DNA of 64,000 bases from CBFHND01 sp965657085 (GCA_965657085.1 CBFHND010000012.1:1-64000); one strand, 5' to 3'. Shown: positions 51,387 to 60,840, counted from the first letter of the stretch. Numbers and translations are program-made. Notes: generated by a model from the letters alone, not told the origin.

Positions 51387-52812
51387 CCCCGGCCAAGTGC
51401 TGATCGCGGGCAAATGGCGCGCACCTGCGGCGGGCCAGACGCTGGACCTGATAAACCCGTCGGACGGATCGCCCCTTGCCCGGATCGCACGTGGACAGGC
51501 CGAGGACATCGATGCGGCCGTCACCGCGGCCCATGCCGCCCGCGCCGGTGATTGGGGACGGATGTCCGCGCTGGAACGGGGCCGTATCCTGACCCGTATC
51601 GGGCAGATGGTTCTGGACCGGGTCGATGATCTGGCAGTGATCGAAGCGCATGACGTGGGCAAGCCCCTGACACAGGCGCGCGCCGATGCCGTGGCGCTGG
51701 CGCGCTACATGGAATTCTACGGCGGTGCGGCGGACAAGGTGCATGGGCAGACCATCCCCTATCTGGACGGCTACACCGTCTATACCCTGCGCGAACCGCA
51801 TGGGGTCACAGGCCATATCGTGCCGTGGAACTATCCGATGCAGATCATCGGACGCAGTGTCGGTGCGGCGCTGGCGATGGGCAACGCGTGCGTGCTCAAA
51901 CCCGCAGAAGAGGCATGTCTGACAGCGCTCGCTTTTGCCCATATCTGTGCCGAGGCGGGGCTGCCCGATGGGGCGTTGAATGTCGTACCCGGCCTCGGGG
52001 CCGAAGCGGGCGCAGCGCTGGCCGCGCATCCCGGCGTGCACCACATCAGCTTTACCGGATCCGTGCGCACCGGCGCGCTGGTGCAACAGGCCGCTGGTGC
52101 GAATGTGGTGCCCGTGACGCTTGAACTGGGGGGCAAATCCCCGCAACTGGTGTTCGAGGATGCCGATATCGATGCAGCCCTGCCGTTTCTTGTCAATGCG
52201 GGCATCCAGAACGCGGGCCAGACCTGTTCGGCGTCCTCGCGCATACTGGTACAGCGCGGTATCTACGACACGGTGCAGGCGCGCATGGCCGAAGCCTATG
52301 GCGATCTGACCGTGGGGCCAGCGATGAGTGACCTGCGCGTGGGGCCGTTGATCTCGGCCCGCCAAAAGCAAATCGTCGAAGGGTTTCTGGATCAGGGCGC
52401 GGGCTTGACCATCGCCGCGCAGGGCCGGTTGCAGGATGCCCCCGAAACCGGAGCCTACGTGCTGCCCACGCTTTTTGCCGACGTACCGCCCGCTCACAGC
52501 CTTGCGCGCGATGAAATCTTTGGCCCGGTGCAGGTCCTGATCCCCTTCGACACCGAAGACGAGGCCCGCCAGATTGCCAACAGCACCGATTACGGGCTGG
52601 TCGCCAGCGTCTGGACGGCCGATGGCGCACGGCAGATGCGATTGGCGCGCGCGTTGCATGCAGGGCAAGTGTTCATCAACAACTATGGTGCTGGTGGCGG
52701 GGTCGAACTGCCCTTTGGCGGCGTCGGCAAGTCGGGCCACGGGCGCGAAAAAGGGTTCGAGGCACTTTACGGGTTTTCACAGCTGAAGACCGTGGCGGCC
52801 TTTCACGGATAG
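51364..52812 (+). CDS. NAD(P)-dependent aldehyde dehydrogenase
   Basis: 482 aa. Catalytic Cys288 (NAGQTCSASSR), general base Glu254 (LELGGKSPQ), and Asn156 (PWNYPM) are all present. The overall type is betaine-aldehyde or aminoaldehyde dehydrogenase-like, but specificity is not clear. It starts inside the ATPase gene, so uptake and oxidation are translationally linked. An acid from an imported or freed aldehyde would be the product. Confidence 0.92.
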   Translation: MTLPLWFDPGQVLIAGKWRAPAAGQTLDLINPSDGSPLARIARGQAEDIDAAVTAAHAARAGDWGRMSALERGRILTRIGQMVLDRVDDLAVIEAHDVGKPLTQARADAVALARYMEFYGGAADKVHGQTIPYLDGYTVYTLREPHGVTGHIVPWNYPMQIIGRSVGAALAMGNACVLKPAEEACLTALAFAHICAEAGLPDGALNVVPGLGAEAGAALAAHPGVHHISFTGSVRTGALVQQAAGANVVPVTLELGGKSPQLVFEDADIDAALPFLVNAGIQNAGQTCSASSRILVQRGIYDTVQARMAEAYGDLTVGPAMSDLRVGPLISARQKQIVEGFLDQGAGLTIAAQGRLQDAPETGAYVLPTLFADVPPAHSLARDEIFGPVQVLIPFDTEDEARQIANSTDYGLVASVWTADGARQMRLARALHAGQVFINNYGAGGGVELPFGGVGKSGHGREKGFEALYGFSQLKTVAAFHG

Positions 52813-52823
52813 GAGGATATGCG

Positions 52824-53549
52824 ATGGTTTTCGAAGGCAGGTTCAAGGACCGCGTGGCGGTGATCACGGGCGGCGCCGCCGGGCTGGGCCGGGGCATCGC
52901 CCAGAGGATCGTGACCGAAGGCGGCACGGTCGAGATCTGGGATATCGACGCCCAAGCCCTTGCCGCGCTCAAGGGGCCATCCATCCGCACCCGGCAAATC
53001 GACGTGACGGACGCCGCGGCCGTGACCGCCGCGATGCAAGAAGCCGAACCCGACATACTGGTCTGTTCCGCCGGGATCACCGGGCCGAACACGACCACCT
53101 GGGATTATACGGTCGACGACTGGCTGGCGGTGCACAATCTCAACCTCAACGCGGTGTTCTACTGCTGCCGCGCCGCGGCCCCGATCATGCGCTCCAAAGG
53201 GTGGGGCCGGATCATCAACATCGCGTCCATCGCAGGCAAGGAAGGCAACCCCAACGCCCCCGCCTATTCCGCATCCAAGGCGGGCGTGATCGGCCTGACA
53301 AAGTCACTGGGCAAAGAGCTGGCGACATCGGGCGTAACCGCCAACGCCATCGCCCCTGCTGCAGTGCACACCGCCATCTTTGACCAGATGACAGCCGAAC
53401 ACATCGCCTTCATGAAATCCAAGATCCCGATGGACCGGTTTGGCACCATCGACGAGATCGCCGCACTGGCCTGTTTTCTGGCGTCGGACGAGGCCGCCTT
53501 TTCCACCGGGGCGGTATTTGACGCCTCGGGCGGACGGGCGACCTACTGA
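52824..53549 (+). CDS. Short-chain dehydrogenase/reductase
   Basis: 241 aa. TGGAAGLGRGIA coenzyme loop near residue 13, DIDA suggests NAD preference, catalytic YSASKAG near 150. AGITGPNTTTWDYTVDDW is typical of SDRs that oxidise small alcohols or 3-hydroxyacids, but no substrate is evident. It starts 11 bases after the aldehyde dehydrogenase stop (GGAGGA site), and its stop overlaps the hydrolase start (TGATG). Confidence 0.87.
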   Translation: MVFEGRFKDRVAVITGGAAGLGRGIAQRIVTEGGTVEIWDIDAQALAALKGPSIRTRQIDVTDAAAVTAAMQEAEPDILVCSAGITGPNTTTWDYTVDDWLAVHNLNLNAVFYCCRAAAPIMRSKGWGRIINIASIAGKEGNPNAPAYSASKAGVIGLTKSLGKELATSGVTANAIAPAAVHTAIFDQMTAEHIAFMKSKIPMDRFGTIDEIAALACFLASDEAAFSTGAVFDASGGRATY

Positions 53550-54412
53550 TGCGCGTCGCGGTCAACGGGGTACGCCTTTTCGTGGACGTGGACGGATCGA
53601 GCCTTGTCGCTGACGGGCCAAGGATGCGCGAAAAACCCACGCTCGTTCTGCTGCATGGCGGCCCCGGGGCCGATCATGCGATCTATAAACCCGCCTTTGC
53701 ACAGCTCAGCGATCTGGCGCAGATCATCTATTATGACCATCGCGGCAACGGCCGATCAGACGACGGGCCGCCCGAGCAGTGGACGCTTGACCAATGGGCG
53801 GATGATCTGGCGGGGCTTCTGGATGTGCTGGGCATCGAACGGCCCATCATCTACGGCGCATCCTTTGGCGGTTTCGTAGCGCAGGCCTTTGCGGCACGGC
53901 ATGGCCACCGGATGGGCGGTCTGGTGCTGGCCAACACTTCAGCCAAGGTAGATTTCGAGGTGATCTATGCCGCATTCGAAAGCATCGGCGGGCCAAAGGC
54001 AGGCGCAGTTGCACGCACCTATTGGTCCGACCCGACACCCGAACGGCGACAAGCCTATTTCGAAACCTGTTTGCCGCTCTACGCGGTGCGTGGCATGGAC
54101 CCGGATGTGGTTGCACGGATGACCGTCAAGGGCCCCGTGGCCATGCACTTCAACGGCCCGAACAATGAACATGGTCAGTTTGACTATCGCGCGGCCCTTT
54201 CAACTGTCACTTGCCCCACACTCGTGCTGGCTGGCGCACGTGATCCCATCATGCCCGCCGCGTTTTCAGAAGTCATCCGCGACAGCCTGACCAACTGTGA
54301 CGTGACCTACCATTGCCTTGAAAACGCGGGCCATTTGTTGGAGCGTGACACGTCCGAGACATTCTTTGGCCTTCTGCGCCACTTCATCAAGGAGACCGCC
54401 CCATGCGACTAA
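53549..54412 (+). CDS. Alpha/beta hydrolase, proline-iminopeptidase-like
   Basis: 287 aa. The oxyanion block LLHGGPGADH, the nucleophile elbow near residue 109 which reads GASFGG, and a C-terminal histidine in ENAGHLLERD are present. The HGGPG motif is that of proline iminopeptidase-like hydrolases, which act on N-terminal amino groups or small esters and amides. It is coupled to SDR genes on both sides by overlaps. Confidence 0.85.
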   Translation: MRVAVNGVRLFVDVDGSSLVADGPRMREKPTLVLLHGGPGADHAIYKPAFAQLSDLAQIIYYDHRGNGRSDDGPPEQWTLDQWADDLAGLLDVLGIERPIIYGASFGGFVAQAFAARHGHRMGGLVLANTSAKVDFEVIYAAFESIGGPKAGAVARTYWSDPTPERRQAYFETCLPLYAVRGMDPDVVARMTVKGPVAMHFNGPNNEHGQFDYRAALSTVTCPTLVLAGARDPIMPAAFSEVIRDSLTNCDVTYHCLENAGHLLERDTSETFFGLLRHFIKETAPCD

Positions 54413-55143
54413 CCGGAAAAACCGCGATCGTGACCGGAGGCGCTTCCGGCTTTGGTGAAGGGATCGTACGGAAATTCGCCGCCGAGGGCGCGCGGGTCAT
54501 GGTGGCCGACATCAATGGCAAAGGTGCGCAGGCAATAGCCAGCGATATGGGCGGCACCGCCTGTCAGGTGGACGTTGCCGACGGTGTGTCCGTGCAAGCC
54601 ATGGCAGATGCGGCGATCAATGCCTTTGGCCATGTCGACATCCTGATCAATAACGCAGGTATTACCCATCTGCCCGCCCCCATGGAAACCGTGACCGAAG
54701 AGGATTTCGACCGCGTGGTGGCCGTGAACATGAAATCCGTCTACCTCACCGCGCGCAGCCTCGTACCGCATATGAAATCCCGCGGCACCGGCGCAATCCT
54801 GAACGTGGCCTCGACCGCCGGCGTGTCGCCGCGCCCCCGGCTGAACTGGTACAACGCCTCGAAGGGCTGGATGATCACCGCGACCAAGGCCATGGCCGTT
54901 GAACTGGCCCCCGACGGCATCCGCGTCAATGCCTTGAACCCGGTGGCGGGGGAAACGCCCCTGCTGAAATCCTTCATGGGCCAGGACACCCCGGAAATGC
55001 GTGCCAAATTCCTGTCGACCATCCCGCTGGGCCGCTTTTCAACACCGCAGGACATGGGCAATGCCGCGTGCTACCTGTGCTCGGACGAGGCCAGCATGAT
55101 CACCGGCGTGGCCATGGAAGTCGATGGAGGACGCTGCATATGA
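54403..55143 (+). CDS. Short-chain dehydrogenase/reductase
   Basis: 246 aa. TGGASGFGEGIV coenzyme loop near residue 12, ADINGKG for NAD binding, NNAGITHLPAPMETVTEEDF, and catalytic YNASKGW near 150 where the usual A is a W. The family around 3-oxoacyl or glucose 1-dehydrogenase-like SDRs is broad. It overlaps the hydrolase gene by ten bases and the cupin gene by four. Confidence 0.87.
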   Translation: MRLTGKTAIVTGGASGFGEGIVRKFAAEGARVMVADINGKGAQAIASDMGGTACQVDVADGVSVQAMADAAINAFGHVDILINNAGITHLPAPMETVTEEDFDRVVAVNMKSVYLTARSLVPHMKSRGTGAILNVASTAGVSPRPRLNWYNASKGWMITATKAMAVELAPDGIRVNALNPVAGETPLLKSFMGQDTPEMRAKFLSTIPLGRFSTPQDMGNAACYLCSDEASMITGVAMEVDGGRCI

Positions 55144-55490
55144 AACCCATCAATCTGAATGAAAAACTGGCACAGTTTTCGACCCATTGGGACCCGCATG
55201 TGATCGCTGACTACAATGACAACGAAGTCATGGTGGTCAAATTTCAGGGCGAATTTCCGTTTCACCTGCACGAGGAGACCGATGATTTCTTTCTGGTGCT
55301 TGAGGGAGAGATGGAGATGGACCTTGAAACTTCCAGCCACGCGGTCGCCGCAGGAGAGTTGTTCATTGTGCCGAAGGGTGTGACGCATCGCCCTCGTGCA
55401 GCGACAGAATGCAAGGTGCTGTTGATCGAGCCCAAGGGCGAACCGAACACCGGCGATCCAGCCACTGCAGCGTCCAAACCACGCATCTAA
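55140..55490 (+). CDS. Small cupin protein
   Basis: 116 aa. The ATG overlaps the SDR stop (ATGA). Cupin core: FPFHLHEETDDFFLVLEGEMEMD and GELFIVPKGVTHRP, with three histidines and a glutamate for metal. Small cupins of this pattern are frequent in catabolic operons of this order; the function is not known. Confidence 0.83.
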   Translation: MKPINLNEKLAQFSTHWDPHVIADYNDNEVMVVKFQGEFPFHLHEETDDFFLVLEGEMEMDLETSSHAVAAGELFIVPKGVTHRPRAATECKVLLIEPKGEPNTGDPATAASKPRI

Positions 55491-55532
55491 GCGCCTGATT
55501 ATCATGCCATTTTTCCTAGGTTGCAAAACGAT

Positions 55533-56534
55533 ATGACCCCCGGACCCCGAAATCTGATCACCGACGTGCCGGGCCTGCGTGTGGGCAACGCGCAGGACGA
55601 AACGCTGAAATCCGGCAGCACGGTTTTGACAGGCGATGCGCCGCTGACCGCCTCGGTGGCGGTGATGGGCGGTGCCCCCGGCACCCGCGAAACCGATCTT
55701 CTGGCCCCTGACAAATCCGTGGCGGGGGTTGATGCGCTGGTGCTGTCTGGGGGGTCGGCCTTTGGTCTGGACGCCTGTTCGGGCGTGTCGGACGGCTTGC
55801 GTGCCCAAGGCCGCGGATTCCGGGTGCGAGACGCGGTCATTCCCATTGTTCCCGGTGCGATCATCTTCGATCTTCTGTCCGGTGGCGATCAGGGTTGGAC
55901 CGAAAACCCCTACCGCGCGCTGGGGCGCGCAGCGTTCGAGGCCGCGTCAGACGACTTCACGCTTGGATCCGTGGGGGCAGGCACGGGGGCCATGACCGCG
56001 ATGGTCAAAGGGGGCCTTGGATCTGCATCGCTGCAATTGCCCGATGGTTCCACCGTCGGCGCATTGGTCGCGGCGAACCCGATGGGGGCTGTGACTACGC
56101 CCGGTGATCGCCACTTCTGGGCCGCGCCCTTCGAGATAGATGGCGAATTTGGCGGCCTTGGGCCTGACCCGGCCTCGGGCCTCGGGCGCACTTTGGACAG
56201 CCGAAAACTCACCGCCATGATCGAACGCGCCAACACCACCATCGCGATCGTCGCCACCGATGCGGCACTGGACAAGGCACAGTGCCAGCGCGTCGCCTGG
56301 GCCGCACACGACGGGATCGGACGCGCCTGCGTTCCTGCGCACAGCCCCGGCGATGGCGATCTGGTCTTTGCACTGTCCACCGGCGCGCGGCCCATGGCCC
56401 TGCCCGAGCGTGATCTTGCCATCATCGGCCATGCCGCATCGCTCTGCCTTGCGCGGGCCATTGCGCGTGCGGTTTATCTGGCGCGACCCGCCCCCGGCGA
56501 TATCCTGCCCTGCTGGAGTGACCTGAATGCCTGA
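55533..56534 (+). CDS. P1-family self-processing aminopeptidase (DmpA/BapA-like)
   Basis: 333 aa. P1 enzymes (DmpA, beta-aminopeptidases) cleave themselves to expose the nucleophile. The cleavage motif is ERANTTIAIVATDA, with a predicted cut between Asn234 and Thr235, giving a large alpha and a small beta chain. The N-terminal ITDVPGLRVGNAQD and LSGGSAFGLDACSGV are typical. Substrates are L- or D-amino acid amides or beta-peptides. ATG at 55533 is preferred to a TTG 12 bases earlier. It overlaps the next hydrolase gene by eight bases. Confidence 0.88.
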   Translation: MTPGPRNLITDVPGLRVGNAQDETLKSGSTVLTGDAPLTASVAVMGGAPGTRETDLLAPDKSVAGVDALVLSGGSAFGLDACSGVSDGLRAQGRGFRVRDAVIPIVPGAIIFDLLSGGDQGWTENPYRALGRAAFEAASDDFTLGSVGAGTGAMTAMVKGGLGSASLQLPDGSTVGALVAANPMGAVTTPGDRHFWAAPFEIDGEFGGLGPDPASGLGRTLDSRKLTAMIERANTTIAIVATDAALDKAQCQRVAWAAHDGIGRACVPAHSPGDGDLVFALSTGARPMALPERDLAIIGHAASLCLARAIARAVYLARPAPGDILPCWSDLNA

Positions 56535-57330
56535 CCTCGCCCTCGATGACATATCCCTGCACTATGAAATCGACGGGAAAGGGCCTCCTGTCCTTCTGTT
56601 GGCCGGGATGTTGTCAGACAGTGCCAGCTGGGGGCCACTGGTGCCTTTGCTGGCTGCCAACTACAGCGTGATCCGCCCCGACAACCGCACCACAGGCCGC
56701 ACAACGCCATGGGATGCGGACATCAGCGTGGGTCGCATGGCACAGGACGCAGCCACCCTGATGGCGCATCTGGGCCACGACGCCTATCACGTTGTTGGTC
56801 ACTCCATGGGCGGCCTGATGGCGCTGGAACTGGCCGGGCTGGCCCCGGATGCGGTGCAAAGCCTGAACATCCTTGCCTCGGCCCCCGTGCGGGTGCCACG
56901 CACAATGGCCATGTTCGAAACCCTCTGCGATATCCGCGCTCTGGACGGCGGCGAAGCACTGTGGCTGCGGGCCTTGTACCCGTGGGCCTTCCGTCCTGCG
57001 TTCTTTGAAGATCCCGGAAACGTGGATATCGCGCTCACCGCTGCTCTGGCCTATCCCCATGCGCAGTCTCTGCCCGCCATGCGCCACCAGATCGAAGCCT
57101 TGCGCACGTTCCGGCCCGCCACCGCACTCGAAGATATCGCACCCCCTGCGCAGGTTCTATTTGCCGAGCATGATCTGATGATCCCTGAAGCAGACGGTCG
57201 TACAGCCTTTGCACGGATGCCCAATGTGCGGCAGATTACAGTGCCGGATGCTGGCCACTCCATCCATTGGGACGCGCCCCAGGCCACGGCCGATCTGGTC
57301 CTTTCCTTCCTTGCGGAGCACATAACATGA
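56527..57330 (+). CDS. Alpha/beta hydrolase, enol-lactonase-like
   Basis: 267 aa. Nucleophile elbow GHSMGG near residue 97, oxyanion region LLLAGMLSD, acid near ALEDIAPPAQVLFAEHDLMIP and catalytic His in VPDAGHSIHWDAPQ. The arrangement is like 3-oxoadipate enol-lactonase and many esterases; the substrate is open. It overlaps the peptidase gene upstream and the TPR gene downstream. Confidence 0.86.
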   Translation: MPDLALDDISLHYEIDGKGPPVLLLAGMLSDSASWGPLVPLLAANYSVIRPDNRTTGRTTPWDADISVGRMAQDAATLMAHLGHDAYHVVGHSMGGLMALELAGLAPDAVQSLNILASAPVRVPRTMAMFETLCDIRALDGGEALWLRALYPWAFRPAFFEDPGNVDIALTAALAYPHAQSLPAMRHQIEALRTFRPATALEDIAPPAQVLFAEHDLMIPEADGRTAFARMPNVRQITVPDAGHSIHWDAPQATADLVLSFLAEHIT

Positions 57331-58694
57331 CAACCGATCTTTACGGCCTGCCCATAACACGTGCGGACGACGGCGCACGGCAAGGCATTGACGACTTCGT
57401 GCACGGCTTCATCAGCTTTCACCCGAAGGCCGCGAATGTGTTGGCCGCTGCCAAGGCAAACCCGGACTGCGCGTTGGTCAATGCCTATGCCGCCATCCTT
57501 TACATGCTGCTCGAAGCGCCGGTCGCCCCCAAGCTCGCAGCGCCCTTCCTTGCTGCCGCAGAAGCAGCGACCGATGGGATCACCCCGCGCGAAGCCGCTG
57601 CCGTGCACGCCGCGCGCCTGTTCCATGATGGCGACATCCCAGCGCTGATTGCCCTGTGCGAAGACACGGTGCGCAGTCACCCACGCGACATGATGATGCT
57701 GAAACTGGGCCAGTACCACACATTCAACATCGGTGACTTCCCCGCCATGTTGCGCATCGCCACCCACGCATTTCCGCGGGCCGACGACATTGCCTATGCC
57801 CACGGCATGCTCGCCTTCGGCTTTGAGGAATGTCACCTTCTGGATCAGGCAGAAACCGCCGCCCGCGCGGCACTGGCCATTCGTTCAGACGAGGCATGGG
57901 CCCATCACGCGCTGGCGCATATCTATCTCACCCGCGGTCAGGTCACAGAAGGCACTGCATTTCTGGAAAGCGTGGCCGACACATGGGCCGGTCTCAACAG
58001 CTTCATGCATTCACACAACTGGTGGCATCTGGCGCTGTTCTACATAAGCGCGGGCCGCCACGACGATGTGCGTGCGGCCTACGACAGCCATGTCTGGGGA
58101 CTTAGCAAGGACTACAGCCAGGATCAGGTGGGCGCGGTTTCACTGCTCGCACGGATGGAGTTTGCGGGCGTCGATGTGGGCGACAGGTGGGCGGATGTCA
58201 CAGCCCATATCGCCAAGCGCGGGGCGGACACGGTCAGCCCGTTCCTGACCCTGCAATACCTCTATGCGCTGGTACGGTCTGGCGATCCGGGACAGGAAAC
58301 ACTGATGACCGCGATCGCGGCCCGTGCAAACGACACAGCCCGCCACGACGCCCCGGTCTGGGCGCAGGTCGCCTTGCCGGCAGCACGCGGTATCGTGGCC
58401 CATGGTGCACAGGATTGGGCCGGGGTAATCACCCATCTGGGCGGCGTCCTGCCCCGAATGGCCGAATGCGGCGGCAGCCACGCACAGCGGGACCTTTTCG
58501 AACAGATCCACCTTGATGCCCTGATCCAAAGCGGTCAGGCCGCCCGCGCGCAACAGGTTCTGGAAATGCGCCGCACGTTCGACCCTGACGGTGTACCGCT
58601 CAACCTGATGCTGGCCGACGCCTACGACCAAAACGGCCTGCCGGACCAAGCCGCCGATGCACGCGCGCGTGTCCATCTTCATCTTGCGGAATAA
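57327..58694 (+). CDS. TPR-repeat protein, TTC38-like
   Basis: 455 aa. Helical repeats run through most of the chain (for example VNAYAAILYMLLEAPVAPKLAAPFLAAA and AHGMLAFGFEECHLLDQAETAARAALAI). The family matches TTC38-type proteins, found in many proteobacteria near catabolic operons; the function is unknown. The HxxNWWHLALF block (SHNWWHLALFYISAGRHDD) is a conserved feature of the family. ATG overlaps the hydrolase stop. It is the last gene before the convergent photosynthesis arm. Confidence 0.83.
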   Translation: MTTDLYGLPITRADDGARQGIDDFVHGFISFHPKAANVLAAAKANPDCALVNAYAAILYMLLEAPVAPKLAAPFLAAAEAATDGITPREAAAVHAARLFHDGDIPALIALCEDTVRSHPRDMMMLKLGQYHTFNIGDFPAMLRIATHAFPRADDIAYAHGMLAFGFEECHLLDQAETAARAALAIRSDEAWAHHALAHIYLTRGQVTEGTAFLESVADTWAGLNSFMHSHNWWHLALFYISAGRHDDVRAAYDSHVWGLSKDYSQDQVGAVSLLARMEFAGVDVGDRWADVTAHIAKRGADTVSPFLTLQYLYALVRSGDPGQETLMTAIAARANDTARHDAPVWAQVALPAARGIVAHGAQDWAGVITHLGGVLPRMAECGGSHAQRDLFEQIHLDALIQSGQAARAQQVLEMRRTFDPDGVPLNLMLADAYDQNGLPDQAADARARVHLHLAE

Positions 58695-58698
58695 ACTC

Positions 58699-58720
58699 CG
58701 GGGTTTGGGGCAGAGCCCCG
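58699..58720. terminator. Hairpin between convergent TPR and dxs genes
   Basis: GGGGC (58707-58711) and GCCCC (58715-58719) with loop AGA, or alternatively CGGGG (58699-58703) with CCCCG (58716-58720). It fills most of the 35-base gap between two convergent stops. No T run; a weak bidirectional terminator is likely. Confidence 0.5.
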
Positions 58721-58729
58721 ATAAAGCAT

Positions 58730-60661
58730 CTAGTCGCGCGCGCCGCGCGCGGCTTTCAGATCAACCACCGCTGCCCCCTGCCCCATGGCCTGCCGCGCCG
58801 TGGCGGCAATATCCTCGGCAGTAAGGCCTGCATCGGCGTACATCTCATCCGGGCTGCCCTGATCGATGAACCGATCCGGCAAACACATGGTCCGCATTTT
58901 CAACCCGCTGTCCAAAAGCCCTTGCGCCGCCATCGCCTGCAGAACCATGGCACCGAACCCGCCCATGGCGCCTTCTTCGACGGTGATCAGCACGTCGTGC
59001 GACGCCGCCAGATCCGCGATCAACTCCATGTCCAGGGGCTTGGCAAAGCGCGCATCGGCAACAGAGGCTGTGATGCCTTCACGCTCCAGCGCCGCCGCCG
59101 CGGCCTCGCATTCCGCCAGATGGGTGCCAAAGGACAGGAATGCGACATCACCTGTCCCGCCGCTGATCATGCGGCCCTTGCCGATCTCCAGAGGCACGCC
59201 TTGCGCGGGCAATTCAACGCCGCGCCCTGCCCCGCGTGGATAGCGGAAGGCAATTGGCCCTGCGTCATGCGCCACGGCAGTGGCAACCATATGCACCAAA
59301 TCTGCCTCGTCCGAGGCTGCCATGACCACCATCCCCGGCAATGCGCCCAGATACCCGATGTCGAAAGCACCGGCATGGGTCGCACCATCCGCGCCCACCA
59401 GCCCGGCCCGGTCCAGCGCAAAGCGCACAGGCAGCCCCTGCAGCGCCACGTCATGCACCACCTGATCATACCCGCGCTGCAGAAACGTCGAATAGATCGC
59501 GCAAAACGGCTTCAACCCCGAGGCCGCCATGCCTGCGGCAAAGGTTACGCCATGCTGTTCGGCAATGCCCACGTCAAAGACCCGCGCGGGGAACTCGGCC
59601 GCCATCTTATCCACGCCGGTGCCTGACGGCATGGCCGCCGTCACCGCCACCACATTCGGATCACGCCGCGCCTCGTCCAAAAGAGCGGCCCTGAAGACAG
59701 AGGTGTAGGAGGGCACATTGCCGCCCGATTTTGCCTGCGCTCCGGTGGCCACGTCGAATTTGGAAACGCCATGATACTTGTCTGCCGATCCTTCGGCCGG
59801 GGCATAGCCCTTACCCTTGACCGTGCAAGCATGGATCAGAACCGGACCCGTCGCGCGCATCCGTGCCGCGCGCAGGACCGTCAAAAGCTGGTCCATGTCG
59901 TGGCCATCGATGGGACCTACATAATCAAACCCCAACTCTTCAAAGAACGTGCCCCGGCTTTCCAGCCCCGTCACCATCTCGCGGGCACGCCGCGCGCCAT
60001 CGCGCACCGGCTTGGGCAACGCGGCCTCCACCCCTTCGGCCACCGCGCGCAGACTGGCCAGCGGACCGCGTTGCGACAAGCTGCTGAGATAGTCGCTCAT
60101 GGCGCCCACGGGCGGGGCAATCGACATCTCGTTGTCATTGAGGATCACGAACAGACGGCGGCCTTCGGCGCCCGCGTTGTTCAGCGCCTCGTAGGCCATG
60201 CCCGCACTGATCGATCCATCGCCGATTACCGCCACCGCATCACCCGTCGGTCGCCCCATGTCGCGCCCGACGGCAAAGCCGAGCGCGGCCGAGATGGACG
60301 TGCTGGAATGGGCCGCGCCAAAGGGGTCGAACTCGGATTCCGAGCGTTTGGTAAACCCGCTCAGACCATCCTTCTGACGCAGGCCTGGCATGCGCGCACG
60401 GCGACCTGTCAGGATCTTGTGCGGATAACACTGGTGACCCACATCCCAGATCACCTTGTCGCGCGGCGTGTCGAACACCGCGTGCAGGGCCACGGTCATT
60501 TCCACCACACCCAGAGATGATCCCAAATGCCCGCCGGTCTGGGCCACGGCTTCGATCACATCGCGCCGCAACTCGTTTGCCAGCTGGGAAAGTTCGCCAT
60601 CGTCGAGGGATTTGAGGTCCGAGGGTCCGGCCACGCGGTCCAAAAGCGGTGTATCGGTCAT
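58730..60661 (-). CDS. dxs: 1-deoxy-D-xylulose-5-phosphate synthase
   Basis: 643 aa. Dxs is the first, TPP-dependent enzyme of the MEP isoprenoid pathway and condenses pyruvate with glyceraldehyde 3-phosphate. TPP motif VIGDGSISAGMAYEALNNAG, N-terminal GHLGSSLGVVEMTVALH with catalytic histidine, and VGIAEQHGVTFAAGMA near residue 370 are clear. The ATG at 60661 is nine bases after AAGGAT; one further upstream would overlap that site. It follows pufC at the usual Rhodobacterales position, but a terminator lies between, so it may need readthrough or its own promoter. It supplies precursors for carotenoids and bacteriochlorophyll tails. Confidence 0.95.
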   Translation of the reverse strand: MTDTPLLDRVAGPSDLKSLDDGELSQLANELRRDVIEAVAQTGGHLGSSLGVVEMTVALHAVFDTPRDKVIWDVGHQCYPHKILTGRRARMPGLRQKDGLSGFTKRSESEFDPFGAAHSSTSISAALGFAVGRDMGRPTGDAVAVIGDGSISAGMAYEALNNAGAEGRRLFVILNDNEMSIAPPVGAMSDYLSSLSQRGPLASLRAVAEGVEAALPKPVRDGARRAREMVTGLESRGTFFEELGFDYVGPIDGHDMDQLLTVLRAARMRATGPVLIHACTVKGKGYAPAEGSADKYHGVSKFDVATGAQAKSGGNVPSYTSVFRAALLDEARRDPNVVAVTAAMPSGTGVDKMAAEFPARVFDVGIAEQHGVTFAAGMAASGLKPFCAIYSTFLQRGYDQVVHDVALQGLPVRFALDRAGLVGADGATHAGAFDIGYLGALPGMVVMAASDEADLVHMVATAVAHDAGPIAFRYPRGAGRGVELPAQGVPLEIGKGRMISGGTGDVAFLSFGTHLAECEAAAAALEREGITASVADARFAKPLDMELIADLAASHDVLITVEEGAMGGFGAMVLQAMAAQGLLDSGLKMRTMCLPDRFIDQGSPDEMYADAGLTAEDIAATARQAMGQGAAVVDLKAARGARD

Positions 60662-60716
60662 TGCGCACATCCTTGTCTGTTGAACCGCACCTTGCCCGTG
60701 CCCGTGGTTCAGAGGT

Positions 60717-60755
60717 AAAAAGGCGCCGCACGCGGGAAAACCATCATGCGGCGCC
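60717..60755 (-). terminator. Rho-independent terminator of the puf operon
   Basis: On the minus strand GGCGCCGCA and TGCGGCGCC (60755-60747/60730-60722) form a 9-base stem with a 16-base loop, followed directly by TTTTT (60721-60717). It lies about 120 bases after the pufC stop and 56 bases before the dxs ATG. A second hairpin, TTCCTGT/ACAGGAA (60759-60765/60771-60777), is just before it. Confidence 0.8.
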
Positions 60756-60840
60756 AGGTTCCTGTAGCCAACAGGAAGGGAACCGGGGTGTTGAGACCCC
60801 GCGCCCGGACCAAGGAAGCCGATGGTCCGTGCCTGGCGAT

